Shown piece after piece: positions 46,113-56,346 of a stretch of 64,000 nt of DNA. Origin of the DNA: Acanthosoma haemorrhoidale (taxonomy: Eukaryota; Arthropoda; Insecta; Hemiptera; Acanthosomatidae). The translations under genes were made by a program, and so were the position numbers. How positions within the stretch are numbered: the first letter of the stretch is position 1; every line of letters begins with the position of its first letter. The notes beneath the pieces were generated by a model that was not told where the DNA came from, searched no databases, and saw only the letters and a list, made by a program, of their open reading frames with translations. Where the stretch lies: the NCBI GenBank assembly GCA_930367205.1, contig OV884011.1, forward strand, positions 40,623,754 through 40,687,753. The letters run 5' to 3'.

Positions 46113-49100
46113 GTAATGTATTAAAGGGGTACATTACTTTTAAAGTCTTTCTTATTTTCAGGGCACACCCCTTTTTGATTCAATCATTATTAATTTTTAT
46201 AATTATTCACGGGTATGTTAGTGTCAAAAACAAAAAATAAGAATTTTCGTATTAGATCCAATACAAAATATTCCTATATCAAAACAATTTAAGTTCAATA
46301 TTTTTTTTATTTTTATTTATTATGACCAAATTAAAAATATATATTACGTACTATTACTCATTAATTGTTATTATTATCGCAAATTAAATCACTTGTCTTA
46401 TGCCAGTAATAATTCAACATTGTGTTGGACTTTAGTTAGGACAAATATTAAAGTATTGTTTACTACTAGTTAGAGCCTCCCTAGGAAAAATATACTTCTT
46501 TTTCAGAAACTGGCTTTTCGAAGTATGCAGAAGAATTCACAAGGTTTAAAATCCATTTGAATTAATAGTTATTTGGTCCTGAACAGCAGCTACGCAGAGT
46601 TATCTAAAATGTTTTTAATTATTTGGGTGCTGATTAAAAATTGAAAACATAGTTAAATATAGTTTTAGTCAAAATAATTGTCTCTATTTCCTCCTATCTC
46701 TAACGGCATTTCTGTGTCATTCGTGAAACACCACATAAATCGAGTCTATTGACTTTTTAGAGCAATTTTATACTGGATCATACTGTTTCATTCAGTCTGA
46801 TACTGTTTCATCCCGTAGAAAATATGTTTCTTGGTCATTAGCAATATTATGAAATGTCAGGTTGAAAGAACATACCCCTGATTTAGTAATAAAAAGAATT
46901 AGCGAGTAGTATCATAAGTATGGAATAAGTTTAGTTATAGCTCACCAAGCTGTTATTGGAAGCTGTTACAGACTGTTATAGCCCTGGTTCTAACCCTGTC
47001 CTGTAACAGTTTTTTTATTTTACACCATTTATACCCTTCTTAATTATAGTCCTTATGTAACCAAAATAATGGTAATGAAAAGATAATGTTAAATATAATT
47101 GTAAATAGTTTATTCATTTGTTCTTAGGTACAGTGAGATTGCGAAAGACGTTTACAATATCCAGGTCAGTTTTATACTTGGTTCTGGAACGTTGGTGCTT
47201 ATTGTTGGCTGTTTAGTCATCTTATACGTAAGTGGAGAACATCTTTATTTTTTTCCCATTACAGATGTCTTTTTAAGAGGATAAATTTAAAATATCATAT
47301 AATTTTAGGGCGAAAAAGATATACAGTTCACGATTAAGCTCATCCTGTATTTGCTCTATGAGATTACTGAGATAGCTATGATATGTATTTGTTCATCGTA
47401 CATTGAGACTGCGGTGAGTAAAGTATAAATAAAGTAACCTGCTTATCCAATTATTATCATCATGATATATCATCACTTACCGTAGGTTTTTAAAAACAAT
47501 TTTAGGTTATATCCATATTTCGGCCAAGTACCATAAATAAAATTGTTGTAAAATACCATAGTAACTAAAAAAGGATAGATTACATTGTTACAGCAGAAAT
47601 ATCATGGGGATTATCTTGAAAAAGGAGATTTCATAGGTGCCTGGAATACATCAAGTAAGGAATACTTCGACTGGCTGTGACATTTAGAGATGATACTAAT
47701 TAATAAACACCTTGATTTCCGACTCATCTTCAACGTGCTTATGCACCATTTCATATTCAAAATGTCAGCACAGACAACCGTTGTATTAGGTGGGGCATTC
47801 CAATGCTGTCCTAGAACACTAACAATTAAACTTGTAGCGTCTAGTAATTTTTTAACATTATGTAAATAAAAATTGTTATTTCAGTATATTCTTCAACCAT
47901 CGCATTAAGGTTTCGTATAGCAAAAATAGCTGATTTAGCTAACTTTTTTCATTTTGTAAATATGTTCCCCAGGTTAGTTGTGTGGTGGAGTCCAAGGTAG
48001 CTCTTTGTGGGTTAACTTTCGTGTTAAATTGCTTTGGTGCGAAAGTACCGTCGTTCAGAGAATTTAGTCAGTGAAGATTTTGGTTGGTCAAATGTTATTC
48101 TCTATTTGTTTGACCATCATCGTAGATTTCAGAGGTGTATTGGTCATGCAGTGCATGCCTCCGTTGGATTGATTAGTGGACCAATCAAGGCTGTGTTATG
48201 TGGGAAAAATCGCAAGCTTTCTGTTAGAAATAGCAATATATTTTGGCTTAGCACACTTTTTTGTGGCAACTAACTGCTAGATATTACTGCTTACTTTTCA
48301 GAAGGACGGCCAGGAACGATGATGAAGAAAATCTTTCCACAAAGTTATTAGTATTTACCAATTTACTGATAATTTCAGTTTTTTTTAGAGCTCCAACTTA
48401 CAGTTTGCTGTCTACGAAAGTGACTGGTATGAGGCGGACAAAAAGTTCAAGACGGCTGCTCAGTTGACGATGTTAAGAGCCCAAAGGCCTGTCACCCTTG
48501 TCGCAGTAGAGACATACCCTATCAATCTAGAAACCTTGATTGGGGTAAGTCAACATTGTTATTTACGGCGATTTTTACATTTAACAATTTTTGCAGTTGA
48601 ATAAATTAACCAAAAACACATTTACAATCACCGGACCATCATTTGGGTATTTGTTCTTGTCGTGTCGTTACTAGTGTTAGTGGGTAATTACCCTAAACCC
48701 TGAAACTATTTACAGTCCTGCCTTGAACATAAAATGAATAGGCTAATAAGCATTAAGCTACCCTCAAACTAAATGCTAACCTAAACTTTAGAACAGAACA
48801 CTACCTACCAATTGCCTAGCGGATCCGCTTTGCCTTTATAAGCTTTATACATCTTGTACTGAACTAAAGAAACTCTATACTATAATATTTATATATTAAT
48901 ATAATACAAACAGCATATAAAACCAAAAGCTACTATCCTGTTACTCGTCTCCAAAATAGTCTTCTGTTTTACGATGTGTACCTATAGGCTATGAGCATAT
49001 ACAATTGACATTTTTGTTATTCTTAATTAACTTTTGTTTCAGATTAATAAAGAAGTTTATTTTTCATTACATTCCTATTTTATATTAGAATGAAACATTT

Positions 49101-49189
49101 CCTTGCTTTTATTTATGATATATTCTCTGTTGCAGATATACCAGTTTGTGTACACAACTTGCGCAGTTTTGGCCAACATGAAGGACTAA
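45289..49189 (+). CDS. odorant receptor 2 (insect 7tm_6 family), five exons
   Basis: Exons 45289-46112, 47128-47227, 47309-47413, 48389-48544 and 49136-49189 join with GT/AG sites to about 412 codons with no stop. It is clearly a paralog of receptor 1: exon 1 shares LWKPMNEYRTTKKKSLALK with FWKPLNYYRTTGKRSLILK, and exon 4 shares FKTAAQ, RAQRPVTLVA and INLETLIG. As for other insect ORs, it should act in the dendrite membrane of olfactory neurons as a ligand-tuned subunit with Orco; the ligand cannot be inferred. The Met at 45340 (MAQKVIEQSDLL) is the likelier start because it aligns with 19605 in receptor 1. The gene looks functional. Confidence 0.9.
47128..47227 (+). CDS. odorant receptor 2, exon 2
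   Basis: 100 nt, acceptor GTTCTTAG, donor TAC|GTAAGT. Encodes RYSEIAKDVYNIQVSFILG and a hydrophobic helix. The next intron is 81 bp. Confidence 0.88.
47309..47413 (+). CDS. odorant receptor 2, exon 3
   Basis: 105 nt, acceptor ATTTTAG, donor GCG|GTGAGT. Encodes GEKDIQFTIKLILYLLYEIT and ends CSSYIETA as in receptor 1. Confidence 0.88.
48389..48544 (+). CDS. odorant receptor 2, exon 4
   Basis: 156 nt, acceptor TTTTTTAG, donor GGG|GTAAGT. Encodes SSNLQFAVYESDWYEADKKF through RAQRPVTLVA to NLETLIG. Confidence 0.9.
49136..49189 (+). CDS. odorant receptor 2, exon 5 (last)
   Basis: 54 nt after acceptor TCTGTTGCAG. Encodes IYQFVYTTCAVLANMKD and TAA at 49187-49189. Confidence 0.9.
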   Translation: MYQFVYTTCAVLANMKD

Positions 49190-49205
49190 TCTTTTTTTAT
49201 GAAAA

Positions 49206-49211
49206 AATAAA
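49206..49211 (+). promoter_or_regulatory. polyadenylation signal AATAAA of odorant receptor 2
   Basis: AATAAA 16 bases after the stop codon. Further AATAAA copies lie downstream (near 49420), so the one actually used is uncertain. Confidence 0.45.
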
Positions 49212-49214
49212 TAT

Positions 49215-50380
49215 ATCTGGCTAGGAAATATTTGTTTTCATGCTCAATTAAATTTAAAATTTGTATTTTTTTAATTACTAACTATTAACCACTAAACCCA
49301 CGATGATTCAGTTCATCATAAAGCTACTTGTTTATCGTTAAAGTATCGTGCAGTAAAAAATACCGCATATAAGTTGTTTTTTATGTGTATTAAGTGCATA
49401 TTTTTGGAAATAATTAAATAAATGGCTAAAAACACTCTATGAATATTTTACTTTTATCATGTATATTAGTTATTATATATTTTTTATGAATCGTTTAAAA
49501 ACATAATCTGTGTTATAATAATAATCATTTTTAAAAAATAATAAATTTATGTAGATTTTTTATTTATTTTTGTTAGTTCTCTGGTCATAATGATTTCTTT
49601 GAACTGCCTAATACTAATAAGTATAAATATCTTATTTCAGTGGAATCATTTAATCTTTTACTGTCTCAAATTTGGGCATATCTTTTACCAACAATTTTCT
49701 TAATAAACATAACACGTAAAGAGGGTAAAGGACGGTGAATGTAATTTAATCTATATACAGTAGATTATTTAGTAAGTCATCCAAACCAAGGTCTTAAGGT
49801 TTTTAACGTAACACTTTTTTAGCGATTTATCCAAAGCAATATCATACAGGCCTGAGCAAACTAAACGCTTGGGAACAATTAAAATACATGTACAACCACG
49901 TCGTAATGAAAGCCCCTATGTGCCAAAAAAAACAACAACAGAAAAACGAATTAAGTAAATAACTGGTATGGTTAAGTGTCTTGTGAAACTGTCTAGCCAA
50001 TATCATCTAATTATTGCTTCAAGTATTATTTTGAATTGCGTAGTCAAACAGAATATAACTCAATAAGTTGAAAGGCTAACAAGATTGATATCGTATATAT
50101 TTTCTAACAAATATGAATAGGTATAATTTTAATAACGTAACGTGTAGCAAACGATAAATAGCGAAAAATAAAAACAAATACCTGCCTACAGTTGACTATT
50201 ATTATTGTTAATAATAATATATGTTATCTAGACCCTAATTCCGCTGAATTAAAGATTTTTTAGGTAAAAAAAAGACATATCCTATTCCTATTTCTAACTA
50301 TTAATGTTTGTCGGATGAACATGATGGGGATATTAGAATTACCTTCTATATTCATCCTTGGTTTCGTCTCTGTTTTGAAT
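49215..50380. other. intergenic DNA, no gene seen
   Basis: AT-rich sequence downstream of odorant receptor 2 without coding character or recognised repeats. Confidence 0.5.
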
Positions 50381-50578
50381 CTTTCTTCCGATTTTTTTTT
50401 TTATACAACAAATCAGAACTTTATTGTGAAATAATTACAATCTGCCTTTTATAAGGCAATAATAATACAGATAAATGATCTCATTCATACCATATTTACA
50501 GTCATCATTCACTCGCTCATTCATACTAGGACATGATTGGAGAAATTGGCCATTGCCAGGACTCCCACTGTCACGCGA

Positions 50579-51274
50579 TTATAGCAGGTCACGAGGCCAC
50601 TGCCGTTTCAGTCTCCGAGGAGGATTATAGGGATGAGTGGCGCAGTGCAAAGACTGTGCTACAGGATTAGGGTGGTTGGAAAGGCTACTGTGGAATTTCA
50701 TAAACTTGGAAGGGATGAGTTCTAGAATGTAGGGTATATTAAGGTCGTTATGAAGGGTTTTGTTTCTGACATAATAAGGGGCATTTACTATTGTTCTCAG
50801 GACTTTGGATTGAAAGGATTGGATACGCTTGATGTTCGACTTTTTTGCTGTCCCCCATAGCTCTATTCCGTATGTCCAGATTGGTTTAAGTATAACTTTG
50901 TAGATTAGTAGTTTATTTTCTATTGAGAGATGGGATGTCCTTTGAAGTAGTCTGTACAGTTGTCCAAAGCGTCTGTTTAGTTCTTGTCTTTTTAGTCTCG
51001 TATGTGGGTTCCAGGTCAGTCGTTTGTCGAGATGGAAGCCTAAGTACCGTACTGTCTCGGTTACTGGGAGAGGAATAGAATTAAAATAAACTAATGGACA
51101 AGTCTTGCGACAAAGGGTGAAGGTAATGTAGGAGCATTTTGCTTCATTAACTTTGATCCGCCATTGATTGCACCAATACTCGATCTCGTCAAGGTGTTTT
51201 TGAAGGTTATGGGATGCTATGTCGGGGTCTGGGTGGGATGACAAGACTGCAGTGTCATCTGCAAATGTAGCCAA
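50579..51274 (-). pseudogene. Jockey-A ORF2, RT catalytic and C-terminal part
   Basis: Begins MATFADDTAVLSS (catalytic FADD) and runs 231 codons to the end of ORF2, through SIPLPVTETVRYLGFHLDKR and IYKVILKPIWTYGIELWGTA. It is separated from the N-terminal part by a deletion. Confidence 0.85.
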
Positions 51275-51374
51275 GAAGGTGTTGGAAGTAGAAGGGACAT
51301 CAGCGGTGTATAGGTTATAGAGGATGGGGCCTAGGACACTGCCCTGTGGAACTCCTGCATTTATGGGATAGTAG

Positions 51375-52757
51375 TTAGAGTATTGGAAGTAGACGTTTTA
51401 GTAGGAGTTTCTCAAATATTTTTGAGAGGATAGGGAGTAGGCTAATTGGACGGTAAGATGAGGCGTCATTGGGTGGTTTACCGGGTTTGGGGAATAGGAC
51501 AATAATGGAATGTTTCCAGAGGAGAGGAAAGTGTGTCGTTTGGATAATGCAATTATATATGTAGGTTAGGAAGGTTATGGCTTTAGGAGGAAGTTGTTTG
51601 AGAATTTGAGGAGTTAGGAGATCATATCCAGGGGATTTTCTGTAAGGTAAGTTTTTCAGAAGGTATTTGACCTCAGAGGGATTAACGGCTTTTGGTGGAA
51701 GAGAGAGAGGAATAGGTGAAGTGAGGAAATCTTCAACAGTTTTGCTGTGAGTATGGCTTTGATGAGAAAGGTGAGGTGTGAAAGTATGGGTAAGATGCAG
51801 AGCAAATTCCTCCGACCTATCTCCATCCGAGGCCGCCCAGGACCCATCATCACGACGGAGTGGATGTGAAACAGGTTGATACTTTAGGATTTTTTTGGTT
51901 ATTGGCGATGCCTCCCAAGCCGACCTCTGGACCAGAGTAGTGAAAGAATGCACTGCATCGTCTAGGTCTTGGGATGTTTTCAGGGATAATTTGAGGTTTA
52001 CGGACTCTGTAAGAAGCTGACGGAAGTGGTCCCAGTCAACTGGGCCCCTAATAAATGAAGGGGGAGGCAGTTTGTGAATTGGTCTTAGGGAAATGGTTAA
52101 TAATAAAGGACTATGATCAGAGGAGAGGTCATCGAGGCGCTTGAGTGAATAGTTTAGTGTTCCTAAACTATTGTAGAAGAAAAAGTCAAGGAGATCTGGA
52201 TTTCGGTTGGGATCTGATGGCCAATAGGTGGCTGTGTCAGGAGAGATAGTGGAGCAATGTCTCCGTGTGAGTGCAGACAGCAAAGCACGTCCTCGTGTAT
52301 TTGTGGATCTTGAGCCCCAGTGTTGGTGCTTTGCGTTAAAGTCCCCACCCACAAGGAAACGATGCCCGATGGAGTATAGAAAGGAGATGAATTGGGAATC
52401 GGGAATGGATTTATTGGGAGGGCAGTACACTGATGCTAGAGTAAGGGGAAAAGTGAGGGTGGTGATTGACACTGCAGTGGATTGAAGGAAATCATGTGCT
52501 ACCAAAGGAACTATGTGATGGGATATGGAGTTATGGACAATGACAGCGGTACCTGCATGAGCTCTTCCATCTGGGTGATCAGTTCGATAAGTCTGGTACT
52601 GTCGAACGGTAAATGGTCGTTTACTTGTAAGTCTTGTTTCAGTAATAAGAGCTACATCGATGTTTTTGTCATGGAGTAGTGCTGTCAGTTCGTTAGTGTG
52701 GGTGCGAACACCATTCGCATTCCAAAGGAGAATGGATAAGGAGTCGGAAGGATCCAC
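51375..52757 (-). pseudogene. Jockey-A ORF2, endonuclease and RT N-terminal part
   Basis: A 460-codon open frame starting MDPSDSLSILLWNANGVRTH. It carries the complete APE-type endonuclease: ITETRLTS, VGGDFNAKHQHWGS, and SSDHSPLL. It continues to the RT fingers YRPISLLPILSKIFEKLL before the deletion. A further deletion near 51900 stays in frame. It is the best-preserved endonuclease domain in the window. Confidence 0.9.
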
Positions 52758-53279
52758 TTATGGATTTTGTTTAACGGGGATAAGGTAGGAGACAAGATTT
52801 GTAAGAAGGGAAATGAGAGGTGTAATTAGGGTTCTGAACTCTGTAAGGAATGAGGTTAAAAGGCTAGTGAGATCTGAATAGCTTGAAGGTGGCGGGATAT
52901 GCGAGATGTGTGGTTGAGGATGGGATAGAGTTTGCTGGTTGCTGGGATGAGCGGAGTGCTGGGAAAGAAGAACTTGCGGTTTCTTCCGATTAAGCATAAA
53001 ATTCAGCCTCACTGCTCTCACACCCCCACGATTAATTTCTATAACTGTTTATTCCGTATAATATCTCCATGTAAGAACAATTGTTTAGTATAACATTTCT
53101 TATGTTGTCAATATTTTTGTGTTATCATCTCAAGAAAATCAATTTTGGATGTGGAAATTTCGTAATGTGTGATCATTTATTTCTCTATCATGATACTCCA
53201 TGAAAATTTCTTTGTCACCTACTTAGTCATCTAGCTGGTTTTCAAAAAATAACAATGATCTGATGCCTAGTGTAGATTT

Positions 53280-53835
53280 CATAACCAACAACAAAAAAAC
53301 CACAACTGTCTAGGAAGAAACTACGATCCTAACTTAAAAAACCAACGGGAACTTAGACAAGACCAAATACAACAAAATCATCAACAAAAACCGCAAAAAA
53401 AACTAACAACGGTATATATAAAATTAAAATCAACATTATAACGAGTGACACAACCAATTGTAGAAACCACACGAACAAAGAATTCTTCAACAAACCACAA
53501 CAACACATTAGACATTAGACTAGGAGTCCATGCAAACATAAAATTCTTTATATTCCCCTTCAGCGAAAAATATGATATCCTACTCGGATATGAAACAATG
53601 AAACCATTGAATATAGAAATCAAATGCAACACCAACGAATACTTTATAAATGGTAATAAACTAGAAGATAAAAGAGACCAAATTCACTCAGAAAATAAAA
53701 TAATAAAAGAAAGAGAAGAGAAGAAATAAGTTCAAAAAAATAAAAAAAACGAAACCAATTATATTGATGACAAACAAACAATACAAATATTATTTAGAAC
53801 GGAACACATCGATAACGAAACCGCTAATAAGCTAG
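53280..53835 (+). pseudogene. gypsy-class gag end and protease fragment
   Basis: Gag tail with NYDP and Gln/Asn-rich sequence near 53310-53400, then frame 53445-53729 with LDIRLGVHANIKFFIFPFSE and YDILLGYETMKPL, a paralog of the piece at 1021-1254. It continues with stops to RTEHIDNETANKLV and is then cut by LTR-X at 53836. Confidence 0.65.
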
Positions 53836-54571
53836 TGTCGGGCTCAGATATGTGAGTCCTCAAGGTAAGGCGGAGTCGCCCAACGTGGGCTAGGGTCACT
53901 ACAACCTGGGCGAGCACCGAGTAAGAGATAAGGCAGGTGGACCTGTGGTATTACACCGGTGGCAGGCCTAGTCGGAGGGCATCCTAATTCGTTTTGATCT
54001 GACTCCATAAGATCTTAGAAGGTGTGTGCCCCGACAAAGCACTATATTCAGGAAAAGAGGAACAGGATAGGTTTATAGGTAGTTTATGTGGTCTTGGGAT
54101 GACCACGAATTCAAAATCGGTGTCTAAGGTTAGGCGAAAACCGTCCGGATCCCAAAGGCGAGTGTGAACCGGAGAGAAGCAGACTAGATTACCGTGGAAG
54201 ACGCTACTACGTAAATTTGTAGGGCCACGGCAACCGTCGTCCGCGAGGGAGAGGTCTCTACCAAGGAGGTGCTAGTTTTAGTGAGACGAAGGCAGATATT
54301 CCCACCAGGAAGGTGTGGGGTCTGACAATGCCAGAGTAAAACATAGTGAGGTTAGGAGAGAGAGATGCAGAGGTAGTTGAATGAGAAGACCATGGTTTTG
54401 AGTAGAGCAGCAAGCGCCAGTGCAGAGAGAGAGAGAAATGTTCAAGGTGCCGGTTTGTTTCTTTCTGGCGTCTGACTTAAGACGCGCGGTTTATATAGCA
54501 GGCCAGCCTTGGTGGGGATGGCTCCTTACCAGCGGTTGTTTCCCTCAGTAGCTTCTCCCCCACTCAGACTG
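53836..54571 (-). repeat. LTR-X copy, cut by LINE-C
   Basis: Begins TGTCGGGCTC like the 13711 copy and follows it to CCCCCACTCAGACTG. The last 110 or so bases of the unit are missing where LINE-C begins. A segment of about 40 bp near 53910 is also deleted relative to 13711. Confidence 0.8.
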
Positions 54572-56040
54572 TTTTTTTTTTTGTTTTTTTCGAAGCTCTC
54601 TAGGTCGAATTTAGGATGTGGGAAAAATATAAAATATTTGGGGTAAAAGGAACCTTGTACTAGGCGTGCCTGCTTGAAGGTGGTGTGAGAGGAGTTAGGG
54701 ATGTGGGAATCCTCGGTGGAGGTTGGTTAAGTCAGTACAGTAGTGAGAGTCTACCGGTGGCTGGGCCTAGAGTCTCTCTAGGTATGTGGTGTCGTCGTTG
54801 TTAGTCTGATGTCAGAGTGAGGGTGCCCCTTAGAGGCTTGTTGTCAGTGGGTCGCGTCGTGATGTCTATCATCTTCTCTGCTCTACCCGATCTTGCGAGT
54901 TGCCATCGTGCCGGTAGCGGTGGTGGTGTCATGTCTCGGAAGAGTGGGTTGAGACTGTGCTTCATCGAGTCGAAGAATTTGATGTGCCGTCGTCTGATGG
55001 CCTCGGTGATGGTGGGGAGCTCAAATTTTTCGTGCATGTCGGATGCCTTCATGTCGCGAAAAGGAGTGTGCCACAGTGCCGTTCTCAGGATGTTATTCTG
55101 AAAGCTCTGGAGTCTGGTGATGGTGCTGGTATGTAAAAATCGAAAAAGTGGTGTCCCATACAGTAGAGCTGGACTCAGGACGCTCTTATATATGAGGAGT
55201 TTTAGTCGGAGGGATATGGCCTGGCTGGTGATAAGATGCTGCAGAGAGTAATATGTTTTGCGGACCCGTTTCAGTTTCTTTTGTAAATGTGTGCCGAACG
55301 TCATGTGCCTACCTAGGTTGATGCCTAGATAGCAGATGTTGTTGGCTAGTTTACACGGAGTCCCATCAATGGTAAAGCTGGGTGGCCGCTTCTTTTTCCC
55401 ATGCTGGAAAGAGAAGATGATCCCCTGAGTCTTAGCTGGGTTTACTTGGATGTGGACAGCTCGCAACCTATCAGCAATCAGTTGACTAGCGCCCTCTGCA
55501 GCCTTTAGAGCTCTCGTCGGGTTGAGGCTGGTACTTTAGACCCCTATGTCGTCCGCATATGCCGCTACCTCACAGTTGGAGTATAAAGCTCCTACGATAT
55601 GCGCGGTGTATATGTTGAAGAGTAGGGGTCCCAGTACTGACCCTTGGGGAACTCCGACAACGAAATCCCTCCTGGTAGTTAACGTGGCTCCTATGCGTAC
55701 AGAAAATGTTCTGCCTGTCAGGTAGGAGGACATAATATTCTGTAGTTGCTCCGGGAAGTCGTGGTCGTTCAGGCGTTGCAGGAGTGTACGATGGTCGACT
55801 GAGTCGAATGCCTTCGTGCAGTCTAGGGAGATCAGCGCGGTGACTCTGTTGTGGCGCATGTTCGATGCAACGTGCCGCTGCAGTTTCACAAGGTTACAGT
55901 CCGCGCTGAGCCCTTTGGTGAAGCCAGTCTGTTGAGGTGGAACTATGTCTTGAGCGTCACAGTGCCTGGTGAGATGTGTGTAGAGAATCCGTTCATAGAT
56001 TTTCGACAGCTGGGTCAGCAGACTGATGGGCGTAGCCTCG
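54572..56040 (-). mobile_element. LINE-C copy, 5'-truncated, minus strand
   Basis: A T run at 54572-54590 marks the reversed poly(A) tail. The 3' UTR matches the short intron copy at 21856-22042. It holds the RT and C-terminal part of ORF2 and stops at about 56040 against plus-strand LINE-B, giving a head-to-head junction. Confidence 0.8.
54801..56040 (-). pseudogene. LINE-C ORF2 (reverse transcriptase, C-terminal part)
   Basis: Frame 55889-55536 carries VTALISLDCTKAFDSVDH (RT motif A), VVGVPQGSVLGPLLFNIYTA and EVAAYADDIGV, where the catalytic box is YADD. A TAG-type stop at 55536-55538 separates it from 55466-54801, the C-terminal region (NPAKTQGIIFSFQHGKK ... LLIYKSVLSPALLYGTPLF). Related to LINE-B but a distinct family. 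Confidence 0.85.
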
Positions 56041-56346
56041 TACAGAGCGTGCCCCTACCGTGTAAAGCTACAAGACGCCGCGGACCAGAAGAAGAAGCAG
56101 AAGCAGACGGGGAAAGCGCCGCCAGTCCACCAACGCCAGCAGCCTACTAGGAGTAGTAACAAACAGCCGCCCACCACCACACCGAACTTCACAGCAGGAG
56201 CGACGTACGCAGAAGTCACCTCTGCAACGTCATCAAGACGTGACACCCCTGGCCTTCCGCCCTGGTTCTCGATTCTCGAGACCATGATCAGGGAATTTAT
56301 GTCCAGACTACAGACCGTATTTGCTCAATTGGCACGCCATGGGTAA
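56041..56346 (+). pseudogene. LINE-B ORF1 C-terminal fragment
   Basis: Ends WFSILETMIREFMSRLQTVFAQLARHG before TAA 56344-56346. Gln/Pro/Thr-rich upstream and includes TYAEVTSA, the kind of motif seen at the ORF1 end of Jockey-like LINEs. Its stop overlaps the ATG of ORF2 at 56339, so the two ORFs overlap by eight bases. Confidence 0.7.

Larger units (their letters stand above)
50394..52979 (-). mobile_element. Jockey-A LINE, 5'-truncated, with 12-bp target duplication
   Basis: Flanked by TTTCTTCCGATT at 50382-50393 and 52980-52991, with the T run of its reversed poly(A) tail at the left. It starts in the Pro/Ser-rich end of ORF1 and contains ORF2. Two internal deletions remove RT sequence near 51384 and part of the linker near 51900. 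Coding frames are otherwise better kept than in the other copies, so it may be the youngest of the set. Confidence 0.9.

Noticed and set aside
48034..48467. Open frames as separate genes
   Set aside because: They lie in intron 3 of odorant receptor 2 and overlap its exon 4; no recognisable domain.
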